64,000 nucleotides of DNA from Serratia liquefaciens (GCA_012719855.1 JAAXZN010000029.1:98526-162525); one strand, 5' to 3'. Counted from the first letter of the stretch, positions 1-8,896 are shown. Notes: a model not told the origin generated them from the sequence alone. Translations and numbers: made by a program.

Positions 1-200
1 AACCAGGGATGCTCAAGTAATTTCAAACACGCCAGGCTATGCCTGCCACGATCGATTAAATCCCCCACGGCAATCAGACGATCTTTCTCGCTATCGAAAC
101 CAACATGCTCAAGCAGATCATGGAGTTCAGTTAGACAACCATGAATATCTCCGACGACAAAATCTCGCCCCAAGGTATTGGTGGTTAACTCGGTGATCAT
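1..200 (-). CDS. metallophosphatase, N-terminal part (gene runs off left edge)
   Basis: Only the first 66 codons are present. The reading frame starts at the ATG ending at 200, with a clear GGAGG ribosome binding site seven bases upstream. The visible part carries two metal-binding signatures of the PPP serine/threonine phosphatase / ApaH family: GDIHG near residue 17 and GDLIDRG near residue 46. A PrpA/PphA-type protein phosphatase is the likely identity, but symmetrical diadenosine tetraphosphatase or another calcineurin-like enzyme cannot be excluded from this fragment. The gene is divergent from the toxin-antitoxin pair to its right. Confidence 0.8.
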   Translation of the reverse strand, partial: MITELTTNTLGRDFVVGDIHGCLTELHDLLEHVGFDSEKDRLIAVGDLIDRGRHSLACLKLLEHPW

Positions 201-245
201 TGCACCTCCAGATAGTCATAAACTGAACGTTGCATTGCTTGTGAT

Positions 246-285
246 TTGTTCATAAACTACTTTCGTTCATGATGCATGAACAAAC
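246..285. promoter_or_regulatory. palindromic operator candidate upstream of AbiE-like pair
   Basis: A perfect inverted repeat, GTTCATG-ATG-CATGAAC, occupies 265-281. A further GTTCAT half-site lies at 248-253 and a GTGAAC half-site just before the ATG at 301. AbiEi-type antitoxins are known to repress their own promoters through inverted repeats, so this is the natural autoregulatory site. That role is inferred. Confidence 0.5.
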
Positions 286-300
286 AAAGAGCGTGAACAA

Positions 301-1311
301 ATGCCTATACTTGATGCAGAAGAAGAGCTGTTAGCGTCGGTAAGAGCAAACTTGCCTGACAGCATAAACCTGACAACAACGTTACAACAAAACGAAGGTC
401 ATGAAGGCTATGCCTGTTTGTCCGTCAGCAACAATAGAACATTTACCTTCAAGATAGAGGTAAAGATTATCCGCCGAAAAGAAAACCTCTTTTTGCTGCG
501 AAAATCATGGGATAACAGAACAACGCAGGACCGGCTCTTAATCTGCTCCCCATTAACGCCTGCTCAAATAAAAATCTGCGAAGAGCTGAAACTAAACTTT
601 ATTGATGCGGCCGGTAACGCCAACATCAATACTGAAGGCCTTTTCTTGCAAATCTCCGGCAAAAAAGCGGCCAAAAGGTTTGAACATCCGCCCCTAAGAA
701 TCAGCGAAGGCACGCTAAAACTGTTGTTTGTGCTGCTTACCGATACCAAGGCGATTAACGCAACCTATCGTGAACTGGCCGACATGGCAGGAATTTCTTT
801 AGGGATGGTCAGCAAGGCCTTTGACAGCCTTGAGACCCAACGCTATTACCGTAAGTCACAAAGCGGGCGCCGGTTGTTAGAACCTCAGGCGCTAACGGCC
901 TTATGGTTGCGCGAGTATGCGGTTATGCTGCGCCCAAAACAAAAAAGTATCCGTCTGGCGACACCGGAAGATTGGCAAAATGTCCCTCTGCGCCCCAATG
1001 AAGTTTGGGGAGGAGAAGCCGCAGCCTCGTTGTTGACGGATGGATTCCTTTATCCTGAGAAACTCATCTTATTTACTCATGAGCCGCTACACCAACGCAG
1101 AAAAGAACTCGACCTACGCCCAGAACGTGAAGGCCAAATGCAGCTGGTCACCGCCTTTTGGGGGAATGATTGGCCATTGACGCCCTTGGCTAAAGCCATG
1201 CTCAGCGTCGGCGAATTACTTGCCAGCCGAGACGATCGCAACCTTGAAATCGCGAGGATCGTTAATGACGAATACCTTGGAATTAAAGACAGCGCTCTCT
1301 TTAGAGACTGA
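301..1311 (+). CDS. AbiEi-like antitoxin / transcriptional regulator (type IV toxin-antitoxin)
   Basis: This 336-residue protein has a winged-helix region around residues 140-200 (sequence around ELADMAGISLGMVSKAFDSL). It is followed by a C-terminal region of the kind seen in long AbiEi-family antitoxins. It overlaps the downstream nucleotidyltransferase gene by 47 bases, so the two are co-translated. In this type of system the antitoxin represses the operon and counteracts the toxin without forming a stable complex. The N-terminal 130 residues are not something I recognise in detail. A palindrome at 265-281 is the likely operator. The start at 301 has only a weak ribosome binding site (AAGAG). 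Confidence 0.65.
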   Translation: MPILDAEEELLASVRANLPDSINLTTTLQQNEGHEGYACLSVSNNRTFTFKIEVKIIRRKENLFLLRKSWDNRTTQDRLLICSPLTPAQIKICEELKLNFIDAAGNANINTEGLFLQISGKKAAKRFEHPPLRISEGTLKLLFVLLTDTKAINATYRELADMAGISLGMVSKAFDSLETQRYYRKSQSGRRLLEPQALTALWLREYAVMLRPKQKSIRLATPEDWQNVPLRPNEVWGGEAAASLLTDGFLYPEKLILFTHEPLHQRRKELDLRPEREGQMQLVTAFWGNDWPLTPLAKAMLSVGELLASRDDRNLEIARIVNDEYLGIKDSALFRD

Positions 1312-2089
1312 GAGGTTGTTAGCGAAAATCAGTGATATCTGCGAAGAACAATCCATCGCTTTCTTTATTGCCGGAGCAACGGCGAGGGAGATGCTGTCGC
1401 ATCATGTGCATGGGCGCCCGATAGGGCGGAAAACACGGGATATAGACATCGCTATTTTTGTCGATAACTGGCAGCAATTCGATGAGCTTAAAGCCGCATT
1501 TATCGGTCAAGGCGCAACGACACTTACGGGCAATGCTCATCGCCTGCTGTGCCAAGGTAGCGAACTCGATATCATTCCTTTTGGAAACATCGCAGAAGAA
1601 AATACCCTTGCCTGGCCACCTGATCGCGCCATTGTTATGGCGGTGGACGGGTTTCAGGAGGCTTTTCAGCAAGCTGTCCAAGTGCATTTGAGCAACGGCT
1701 ACGTCTTGTATTTCTGTTCTTTGCCAGGCCTGGCGCTACTTAAGTTGTTCGCCTGGCGCGACCGCGGTAATCAGAATGGGAAAGACGCGACCGACCTTTT
1801 CACCATAATCAGTGAATATAGTCATATTGAAGATGAACGAATTTATGACATCCCCCTCGACATAGAGAACTTCGATTCAGATCCAGACCGGCTGGGAGCC
1901 TTCTTGTTAGGTACAGATGTCACCTCGCTTTTGCCGCAAGCCCCCGTAAACGAGACTTTCGCGCAATTGCTGCAGCTTCAGACGCCAAAACTCGTCGATG
2001 CCGTTGTTCGCCAATATAGCCGAGACACCCCTGCCAGGGTTGAGCAATTGCTCGAGGACTTTTGGCAGGGCATAAACCATTCAGCGTGA
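1265..2089 (+). CDS. AbiEii/AbiGii-family nucleotidyltransferase toxin
   Basis: The 274-residue product has the minimal nucleotidyltransferase signature: AGATAR at residues 36-41, then the metal-binding motif RDIDIAI near residues 58-64. AbiEii-type toxins of this fold transfer nucleotides to RNA (tRNA acceptor ends in characterised cases) and stall growth. The start at 1265 is preferred over an in-frame codon at 1220 because GAGG lies seven bases upstream. It sits inside the end of the antitoxin gene, which couples their translation. The C-terminal region (SLPGLALLKLFAWRDRG) resembles the conserved helical part of the family. The exact target cannot be read from sequence. Confidence 0.75.
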   Translation: MTNTLELKTALSLETERLLAKISDICEEQSIAFFIAGATAREMLSHHVHGRPIGRKTRDIDIAIFVDNWQQFDELKAAFIGQGATTLTGNAHRLLCQGSELDIIPFGNIAEENTLAWPPDRAIVMAVDGFQEAFQQAVQVHLSNGYVLYFCSLPGLALLKLFAWRDRGNQNGKDATDLFTIISEYSHIEDERIYDIPLDIENFDSDPDRLGAFLLGTDVTSLLPQAPVNETFAQLLQLQTPKLVDAVVRQYSRDTPARVEQLLEDFWQGINHSA

Positions 2090-2093
2090 TGGT

Positions 2094-3023
2094 TCATGCA
2101 GTTCCATGAGCCGCCAGCAGGCACTCGTGGAACAGCTTGACCACCCGCTGCGGGCCGGGCGAACGCCGCAGCACGCTGGAATACTCGCAGTGATAACGGA
2201 ACAGCATCGGTTTGATGGCGCGCATCATATTCTGCGCGACAAAAAACGCCGCATAGTGGTCGGGAAGAAAGCCGACGTACTTGCCGGAAAGGATTAGGGT
2301 CGCGATCGACTCCTGGGCAAACCCCGTTGCCTTGCGATGCAAATGCTGCTGCAGGCTCAGTTCCATATTCGGCGAATGGTAGCCTAATCCGGCAAAGGCA
2401 TAATTGTGCAACAGATCCCAATTCAGCATTTCATGATGAGCGGAAAATAACTCATGCTGCGCGCCACAATATAAGAACATCCTCTCATGAAATAACGAAC
2501 TATAAGATAAACTTTCCGCACTGCGGTGCATGGGAATAATGCCAATTTGAAATTGGCCGTCAATCACGCCGCGTTCAATGGTATTTATCGGCTCCACATA
2601 CATTTGCAAAGAGACATCCGGCGCCTGCTCGCTGAATAAGGCGATCGCCCGGCCGATATGCGCCTGAGGATTACTGACGGTATGGTCGAATATCGCCACG
2701 TGCAGCTGTCCTCCCAGGCGTTGATGCACATCATCCACCCCACGGCGAAAGGCCTCGGTCGCCGCCAACAAATTCACGGTTTCCTGATAAATCAGCAGCC
2801 CTTCGTCAGTAACCGCAAACCCTTCGCGCCCGCGGTGGCACAGCGTCAGGCCCAGCCGCTGCTCCAGATCCTTGATGTGCTTGCTGATGGTCGACAGGCT
2901 GATGTTCAGCTCCAGCTCGGCGGCACTCATGCCGCCACAGTCGACCACCGCCTTGAATACCCGCAGCAACCGCAGATCCATATCCGATAACTGGCCCAAC
3001 AATGCGCGCTTTTTTACTTGCAT
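2094..3023 (-). CDS. LysR-family transcriptional regulator of the adjacent beta-amino acid operon
   Basis: A 309-residue LysR regulator. The N-terminal helix-turn-helix spans about residues 14-72 (DMDLRLLRVFKAVVDCGGMSAA), followed by a substrate-binding-type effector domain from about residue 100. It is transcribed divergently from the transaminase gene at 3283. The 259-bp shared region carries an ERIC element, leaving about 90 bp next to the regulator for binding sites. By the usual LysR arrangement it probably activates the 3283-8793 operon in response to beta-alanine or a related amine. The effector is inferred from neighbours only. Confidence 0.85.
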   Translation of the reverse strand: MQVKKRALLGQLSDMDLRLLRVFKAVVDCGGMSAAELELNISLSTISKHIKDLEQRLGLTLCHRGREGFAVTDEGLLIYQETVNLLAATEAFRRGVDDVHQRLGGQLHVAIFDHTVSNPQAHIGRAIALFSEQAPDVSLQMYVEPINTIERGVIDGQFQIGIIPMHRSAESLSYSSLFHERMFLYCGAQHELFSAHHEMLNWDLLHNYAFAGLGYHSPNMELSLQQHLHRKATGFAQESIATLILSGKYVGFLPDHYAAFFVAQNMMRAIKPMLFRYHCEYSSVLRRSPGPQRVVKLFHECLLAAHGTA

Positions 3024-3116
3024 AAAACCTTAAGTAAGTTTCGACATATGATTATTCACATTAGTGAAGAAGCAGAACATAGTCAATTTCACTCAACATT
3101 TCATTAACACATTATT

Positions 3117-3243
3117 TATACCCTATGGCTTTTAAGTTACGGCTAGGCGACCAGCTCGCTCATCCCCAGGCGCTTACTCAAGTAAGTAACTGGGGTGAGC
3201 GAGTGCAGATAACAACGCTGTAACTTAAAAGATGACGGGTATA
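3117..3243 (+). repeat. ERIC element, copy 1 (127 bp)
   Basis: A 127-bp imperfect palindrome bounded by TATACCC and GGGTATA. Its core, CAAGTAAGTAACTGGGGTGAGCG, matches the classical ERIC2 sequence with a single difference over 22 bases. The length equals that of canonical enterobacterial repetitive intergenic consensus elements. A second copy lies in opposite orientation at 10802-10928. It sits between the LysR gene and the transaminase operon and will be transcribed if the promoter lies to its left. Confidence 0.93.
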
Positions 3244-3282
3244 TTTAATTAACCGTACCTGTTCTCCCCCTCGGAGGGAAAA

Positions 3283-4623
3283 ATGGCTGATTTAAATCAC
3301 CGTGAAAATAAAGCCGACCGTGAATGGTTAGAAGCACATTGGATGCCCTTTACCGGCAACCGTAATTTTAAAGCCAACCCGAGAATGATAAGCCACGCGC
3401 AAGGCGTTTATTATACCAGCCAGGACGGTCGCAAGATTTTTGACGGATTATCCGGGTTGTGGTGCTGCGGATTGGGCCATGGCCGCCAGGAAATTGCCGA
3501 TGCCGCTCACCGGCAACTTTCCCGATTGGATTATTCCCCGGCGTTTCAGTTCGGCCATGCCTTATCTTTCGAGCTGGCGAACAAAATCAAGGCCATGACC
3601 CCGGCCGGGCTGGACTACGTGTTTTTCACCGGCTCTGGCTCCGAAGCGGCAGACACCTCGTTAAAAATGGCTCGTGCCTACTGGCGAGCCAAAGGCCAGG
3701 CGGGAAAAACCTGTTTTATCGGTCGCGAAAAGGGCTACCACGGCGTTAACTTTGGCGGCATCGCGGTGGGCGGCATTGCCGGCAATCGTAAAGCCTTTGG
3801 TGCCAGCGCCGAAGCGGACCACCTGCCCCATACCCAACTGGCGGGAAATGCCTTTTCACGCGGCATGCCCGAGCAGGGGGCCGAACTGGCGGAGGAACTC
3901 AACCGCATCATCGCACTGCGTGACGCCTCGACCATCGCCGCGGTGATTATCGAACCCTTCTCCGGTTCTGCCGGGGTGATCGTACCGCCGGTCGGTTACC
4001 TGCAACGCATTCGCGAGATCTGTACTCAACACAATATCCTGCTGATTTTTGACGAAGTGATCACCGCCTTCGGCCGCTGTGGCGCCTTGACCGGCGCCGA
4101 GGCATTCGGCGTCACGCCGGACATCATGAATATTGCCAAACAGGTCACCAACGGCGCACAACCGATGGGCGCCGTGGTGGTTCGGTCCGAGATTTACCAG
4201 GCCTTCATGGCCACCGATGAACCGGAATATTTGCTCGAATTCCCGCACGGCTACACCTACTCCGCCCATCCGGTCAGCTGTGCGGTGGGGCTGGCGACGC
4301 TGGATATCATTGAACGCGAGCAGATGATCGAACGGGTGCAGGCATTGGCCCCCCATTTCGAACGGGCGGTGCACGGTTTGCAGGGTTGCAGCCACGTCAG
4401 CGACATTCGCAACTTTGGCCTGGCGGCAGGTATCACGCTGGCGGCCCGGCCGGGTGAGGCGGCACGCAGACCGTATGAGGTGGCGATGCGCTGCTGGGAA
4501 AGCGGGTTTTATGTCCGCTATGGTGGCGACACCCTGCAGTTGGCACCGCCGTTTATCAGCAGCGAGGCGCAGATCGACTCGCTGATCAACGCCCTCGGCG
4601 ACGCTATCAACGCAACCGAATAA
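3283..4623 (+). CDS. omega-amino acid:pyruvate aminotransferase (beta-alanine--pyruvate transaminase)
   Basis: A 446-residue class III, PLP-dependent aminotransferase. Visible signatures are WMPFTGNR near residue 20, the GSGSEAAD cofactor-phosphate loop near residue 114, FDEVITAFGR near residue 250, and the Schiff-base lysine, Lys286 in NIAKQVTNGAQP. These features are those of omega-amino acid:pyruvate transaminases, which convert beta-alanine plus pyruvate to malonate semialdehyde plus alanine. The next gene encodes the CoA-acylating dehydrogenase expected for that aldehyde, supporting the assignment. It is the first gene of the operon and has a strong GGAGG site upstream. Confidence 0.88.
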   Translation: MADLNHRENKADREWLEAHWMPFTGNRNFKANPRMISHAQGVYYTSQDGRKIFDGLSGLWCCGLGHGRQEIADAAHRQLSRLDYSPAFQFGHALSFELANKIKAMTPAGLDYVFFTGSGSEAADTSLKMARAYWRAKGQAGKTCFIGREKGYHGVNFGGIAVGGIAGNRKAFGASAEADHLPHTQLAGNAFSRGMPEQGAELAEELNRIIALRDASTIAAVIIEPFSGSAGVIVPPVGYLQRIREICTQHNILLIFDEVITAFGRCGALTGAEAFGVTPDIMNIAKQVTNGAQPMGAVVVRSEIYQAFMATDEPEYLLEFPHGYTYSAHPVSCAVGLATLDIIEREQMIERVQALAPHFERAVHGLQGCSHVSDIRNFGLAAGITLAARPGEAARRPYEVAMRCWESGFYVRYGGDTLQLAPPFISSEAQIDSLINALGDAINATE

Positions 4624-4639
4624 TAAAGGAGCGCAAGCC

Positions 4640-6148
4640 ATGCCAATTGCACATTGGATCAACGGCCAGTCCGCCACCGGCGGAACCCGCAGCCAGCCGG
4701 TTTACGATCCGGCTACCGGGCTGTCGCATCAGGAGGTGTTACTGGCCGACCGCGCCACGGTAGAAAGCGCCATCGACGCCGCCGAGCAAGCCTACCCAGC
4801 CTGGCGCGATACGCCACCGCTAAAGCGGGCCAGGGTGATGATGCGTCTAAAAACGCTGCTGGAACAGCATGCCGATGCCATCTGCCGATTGATCACCGCC
4901 GAACATGGCAAAGTGCTCAGCGACGCCATGGGCGAACTGCAGCGCGGCATCGAGAATATTGAGTACGCCAGCTATGCGCCGGAACTGCTGAAAGGCGAAC
5001 ACAGCAAGGATGCCGGGCCGGGCATCGACAGCTGGAGCGAGTTTCAACCGCTGGGAGTGGTGGCAGGCATCACGCCGTTTAACTTCCCGGCGATGGTACC
5101 GCTGTGGATGTGGCCAATGGCGGTGGTGTGCGGCAACACCTTTGTGCTGAAACCCTCCGAGCGCGTCCCTTCCTCCACGCTGTATATCGCTCAACTGGCG
5201 TCCGAAGCCGGGCTGCCGCCGGGAGTGCTGAACCTGGTCAACGGCGACCGCGAGGCGGTGGACACCCTGCTGCACGATCCCCGGGTCAAAGCCGTCAGCT
5301 TTGTCGGCTCTACGCCGGTAGCGGAGCACATCTATCACACCGGTTGTGGCCAGAACAAACGGGTGCAGGCGCTGGGCGGCGCGAAGAACCATGCTGTGGT
5401 GCTGCCGGATGCCGACATCGCCGGCAGCGTCAGTGCGCTGATGGGTGCGGCGTTCGGCTCCTGCGGACAACGCTGCATGGCCATCCCGCTGGTGGTGGCG
5501 GTGGGAGACGGCACGGCCGACGCGTTGGTTGCCGGGTTACAGCGGCAAATGGCGGCCATGCGGGTCGGTGCCGGTAACGATAACCGCAACGACATGGGGC
5601 CACTGGTCACCCAACAGCATTATGAAAAGGTGAAAGGCTATATCGATCGGGGCGTTGAGGAAGGCGCCACTCTGGTAGTCGACGGCCGCAAGCTGGCGGT
5701 GCGGGACGACAGCGGGCAAATCAGCCAGGGCTATTTCCTTGGCCCAACGCTGTTTGACCACGTGCGACCGGGCATGCGGATTTATCAGGAGGAGATCTTC
5801 GGCCCGGTGCTGGGCGTGGTTCGGGTCGGATCGCTGAAAGAGGCGATGGCGATGATAGACGCCCACGAGTACGGCAACGGGACCTGCCTGTTCACCCGCG
5901 ACGGCGAGGCGGCACGTTATTTTTCCAATCATATTCAGGTCGGTATGGTGGGGATCAACGTCGCGCTGCCGGTTCCGGTGGCCTACCACTCGTTCGGCGG
6001 CTGGAAACGCTCGCTGTTTGGCGACCTGCACGCATACGGCCCGGATGCCGTCAGGTTCTACACCAAGCGCAAAACCATTACCCAGCGCTGGCCCTCTTCC
6101 CATGACGCCCAGCATGCCACCTTCAGCTTCCCGTCCGGGCAAGGGTAA
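4640..6148 (+). CDS. CoA-acylating (methyl)malonate-semialdehyde dehydrogenase
   Basis: A 502-residue aldehyde dehydrogenase with NAD-binding and catalytic domains in the usual order. The catalytic cysteine is Cys279 in GQRCMA, the motif that marks methylmalonate-semialdehyde dehydrogenases (MmsA/IolA group). These oxidise malonate semialdehyde to acetyl-CoA with loss of CO2. It follows the transaminase by 16 bases with an AAAGGAGCG ribosome binding site, so the two enzymes form a beta-alanine to acetyl-CoA pathway. The C-terminus continues about 15 residues past the usual KRKTITQRWP end. I do not assign a gene symbol because mmsA and bauC homologues cannot be separated by eye. Confidence 0.9.
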   Translation: MPIAHWINGQSATGGTRSQPVYDPATGLSHQEVLLADRATVESAIDAAEQAYPAWRDTPPLKRARVMMRLKTLLEQHADAICRLITAEHGKVLSDAMGELQRGIENIEYASYAPELLKGEHSKDAGPGIDSWSEFQPLGVVAGITPFNFPAMVPLWMWPMAVVCGNTFVLKPSERVPSSTLYIAQLASEAGLPPGVLNLVNGDREAVDTLLHDPRVKAVSFVGSTPVAEHIYHTGCGQNKRVQALGGAKNHAVVLPDADIAGSVSALMGAAFGSCGQRCMAIPLVVAVGDGTADALVAGLQRQMAAMRVGAGNDNRNDMGPLVTQQHYEKVKGYIDRGVEEGATLVVDGRKLAVRDDSGQISQGYFLGPTLFDHVRPGMRIYQEEIFGPVLGVVRVGSLKEAMAMIDAHEYGNGTCLFTRDGEAARYFSNHIQVGMVGINVALPVPVAYHSFGGWKRSLFGDLHAYGPDAVRFYTKRKTITQRWPSSHDAQHATFSFPSGQG

Positions 6149-6177
6149 TCTCATAATAAACATAATGATTTTTTAGG

Positions 6178-6193
6178 GGCGAAGAAATTCGCC
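6178..6193 (+). terminator. hairpin inside the beta-alanine operon
   Basis: GGCGAA-GAAA-TTCGCC forms a six-pair stem with a four-base loop, followed by TCGTTTTCC. It lies in the 159-bp gap between the dehydrogenase and permease genes. It could be a partial terminator or a processing/stability element that sets the enzyme-to-transporter ratio. Confidence 0.4.
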
Positions 6194-6307
6194 TCGTTTT
6201 CCACGCGCTCCATTTAATCAGGCCCGGGCCGCGGCATGCCATCGCAATGCTCTACCGCACGACCGCCGTCCGTAAAATAATCCACTAACGCGTTAATGGA
6301 GTTTTGA

Positions 6308-7684
6308 ATGACTGAGTCCACACCAGAACACAAATTCAAAGGTAATCTCAGCGTCCTCGACGTGGTGATGATTACCGCCTCCGGCGTCACGCCCGCCAGC
6401 TCAATTTTCGTTATTGCTCCGCTGGCGATCGCCAGCGCCGGCAGCGGTGCCTTTATCTCATTTCTGATCGCCGCCTTTATCGCCGCCACCATCGCCCTGT
6501 GCTATGCCGAACTCGGCGCGGCGCACCCCAGCGCCGGGGGCGAATACAGCATTATCAAACGCCTGTTCGGCACCCTGTGCGGACTGCAAACTTACCTGTT
6601 TATCCTCAGCGCTGCGCTGTTCGTGCCGGCGGTGCTGGCCACCGGTGCCGTGCCTTATCTGAACACCGCGCTGGGGACTCAGTTCGACGCCTCTACCGCC
6701 GGGATGATCACCATCCTGATCGGCGGTGCCTGCGCCATTTTCAACATCAAGGCCAATGCGCTGCTGACCGGCACCTTCTTGGTGGTTGAAATCGCGGTGC
6801 TGGGGTTAATCGCCTGGTTGGGCTTCAGCAACCCGCACCAAAGTGCGGACATCCTCGTCGCGCCGGTGATGCTAAACCCCGAAGGCGTGTTGGCGCCGGT
6901 TTCCGTACCGCTGATCGTCGCCATGGTCGGCGTCGCACTGTTTTCCTATAACGGCTACGGTGCCGCGGTGTATATGGCGGAGGACATGCGCGAACAGGGC
7001 AAGCCCATGGCCACCGCCATCATGCTGACGTTGGCGATCGTGGTACTGGTCGAGCTGCTGCCCTTTACCGCTTTGCTGATTGGCGCGCCGTCCCTGGCGG
7101 AAATGGCCAAACAGGCCGATCCGGTCGGCTACGTGGTCAGCCAACTGGGGGGGCCGACGCTGGCGCGGGTGGTCAGCGGTGCGATTTACCTGTCGGTGTT
7201 TAACGCCATTATCGCCATCGTGGCGCAGTTTAGCCGCATGATGTTCTCCAGCGGGCGTGACGGTTTTTGGCTGCCGCAGGTGAACCGGGCATTGAAAATC
7301 ATCCACCCGCGTTTTGGCACGCCGTGGATCGCCACCCTGCTGTTCGGTATTCCCTCCGCGCTGTTGGCCTTTTGCTCCAACCTCGGCGATCTGACTTCCT
7401 TTACCGTGATCCTGCTGCTGCTGGTGTACATCATCATGGCGGTCGCCGCGCTGATCAGCCGCCGCCGCGCACGCTTCCACCACCCGTACCTGATGCCGCT
7501 GTGGCCGCTGCCGGTGGCGATCGCGCTGATCGGCTGCCTGTATGTGTTATGGACAATTTTGATCGCCAGCAGCCTGAAAGACTTTATTATCATCGCCGGT
7601 ATCCTCTGTTTTGGTCTGCTGCTGAGTTACATGCGCACCCGGCAGGCTATCCCGCACGTTGAACCCTCAATTGAAGGAGAATAA
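6308..7684 (+). CDS. APC-superfamily amino acid permease
   Basis: A 458-residue polytopic inner-membrane protein with about twelve hydrophobic segments. It opens with the typical APC TM1 region (LDVVMITASGVTPASSIFV, a GVTPA-type substrate-binding break) and has a conserved segment around residue 330 (FSSGRDGFWLP). It is probably a proton-coupled importer. Position between the semialdehyde dehydrogenase and the beta-peptidase, with the stop three bases before the next ATG, points to beta-alanine, another beta-amino acid or a beta-alanyl dipeptide as substrate. That specificity is inferred from neighbours. Confidence 0.85.
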   Translation: MTESTPEHKFKGNLSVLDVVMITASGVTPASSIFVIAPLAIASAGSGAFISFLIAAFIAATIALCYAELGAAHPSAGGEYSIIKRLFGTLCGLQTYLFILSAALFVPAVLATGAVPYLNTALGTQFDASTAGMITILIGGACAIFNIKANALLTGTFLVVEIAVLGLIAWLGFSNPHQSADILVAPVMLNPEGVLAPVSVPLIVAMVGVALFSYNGYGAAVYMAEDMREQGKPMATAIMLTLAIVVLVELLPFTALLIGAPSLAEMAKQADPVGYVVSQLGGPTLARVVSGAIYLSVFNAIIAIVAQFSRMMFSSGRDGFWLPQVNRALKIIHPRFGTPWIATLLFGIPSALLAFCSNLGDLTSFTVILLLLVYIIMAVAALISRRRARFHHPYLMPLWPLPVAIALIGCLYVLWTILIASSLKDFIIIAGILCFGLLLSYMRTRQAIPHVEPSIEGE

Positions 7685-7686
7685 CC

Positions 7687-8793
7687 ATGTCGCAGCGCGC
7701 TCAGGATTTGGGCATTAAAATCGGTCACGGCGTTGCCGGCCCGCTGAACGCCATCACCGACGTGCCCGGCGTTCGCGTCGGTCACGCCAGCATCCACGCC
7801 GATTTAGCCGAGGGGCGCAGCGTGCGCACCGGCGTCACGGTGATTGAACCGCGTGCCGGTCAGGCGCGACAATCCCCCTGCTTTGCCGGCGTGCATGTGC
7901 TTAACGGCAACGGCGACGCCACCGGGCTGGAGTGGATCCGCGAAGCCGGCCTGCTCACCAGCCCAATCGCCTTCACCAACACCCACAGCGTCGGCGTGGT
8001 ACGTGACAGCCTGATCGCGCTGGAACGCGAAGCGCTGCCGGCCGGCGACGCGGTGTACTGGAATATGCCGGTGGTGATGGAAACCTTCGATGGCCTGCTC
8101 AACGACATCAACGGCTTTCACGTCAAGCCTGAACATGTGCGGCAAGCACTGCAGGCGGCACACCAAGGGCTACCCCAGGAAGGTGCCGTCGGCGGCGGCA
8201 GCGGCATGATCTGCCATGAGTTCAAGGGCGGCATCGGCACCGCTTCGCGGCGCCTGCCTGCCGATCGCGGTGGCTGGACGGTCGGTGCCATAGTGCAGGC
8301 CAACCACGGCAAACGCACGTCGCTGCTGGTGGGCGGTTACCCGGTGGGCCGTCATTTGGCACATATTCACTCGCCGTTTACGCCGCAGCTGCCGCACCCG
8401 GGCATGGGGTCGATCGTCGTCACCCTGGCCACCGACGCCCCGCTGTTGCCGCACCAATGCGCCCGTCTGGCCCAACGCGCCAGCATCGGCATTGCCCGCA
8501 CCGGCGGCGGTACCGAAGACTCGAGCGGCGACATTTTTATCGCCTTCGCCACCGGCAATGACGGCCTCCCCCCTGCCGACTATGCCAACAAAGGGGCCTT
8601 TACCACCCCGCTGCGCATGGTGAATAACGATTACATCTCCGAACTGTTTGCAGCCGCGGCAGAAGCGGTGGAAGAGGCGATTATTAATGCCCTGTTGGCC
8701 GCCAATACCGTTTCCGGTAATGGCCATCGGGCGGAAGGACTGAGCGCCGAACAGTTGCTGACGGCACTGGAAAAAAGCGGCTGGCGCAAATAA
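7687..8793 (+). CDS. P1-family peptidase (DmpA/BapA-like beta-aminopeptidase)
   Basis: A 368-residue N-terminal-nucleophile hydrolase of the DmpA/ArgJ-like fold. Family signatures are DVPGVRVGH near residue 25, NGNGDATGL near residue 75, GGGSGMICHEFKGGIG near residue 170, and GGTED near the C-terminus. These proteins self-cleave into two chains and release N-terminal D- or beta-amino acids from peptides. The cleavage region here reads GIG-Thr185-ASR, so the new N-terminal nucleophile would be a threonine rather than the DmpA serine. It is the last gene of the operon; hydrolysis of beta-alanyl peptides would feed the transaminase encoded upstream. A cytoplasmic location is likely because no signal peptide is seen. 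Confidence 0.85.
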   Translation: MSQRAQDLGIKIGHGVAGPLNAITDVPGVRVGHASIHADLAEGRSVRTGVTVIEPRAGQARQSPCFAGVHVLNGNGDATGLEWIREAGLLTSPIAFTNTHSVGVVRDSLIALEREALPAGDAVYWNMPVVMETFDGLLNDINGFHVKPEHVRQALQAAHQGLPQEGAVGGGSGMICHEFKGGIGTASRRLPADRGGWTVGAIVQANHGKRTSLLVGGYPVGRHLAHIHSPFTPQLPHPGMGSIVVTLATDAPLLPHQCARLAQRASIGIARTGGGTEDSSGDIFIAFATGNDGLPPADYANKGAFTTPLRMVNNDYISELFAAAAEAVEEAIINALLAANTVSGNGHRAEGLSAEQLLTALEKSGWRK

Positions 8794-8839
8794 TCCGGTG
8801 AAGCCCAGAACGTGGGTGCTGCATTAACAGGGGTAAATC

Positions 8840-8859
8840 GGGTCGAACGTGTTCGACCC
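8840..8859 (+). terminator. hairpin after the beta-alanine operon
   Basis: GGGTCGAAC-GT-GTTCGACCC is a perfect nine-pair stem located 47 bases after the peptidase stop and before the convergent phospholipase gene. It lacks a proper T-run, so it may act on both strands as an RNA-end hairpin rather than as a strong intrinsic terminator. Confidence 0.5.
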
Positions 8860-8896
8860 TTGCCGGTTCAGTCTTGACGAGGATTTGCCGACACTC

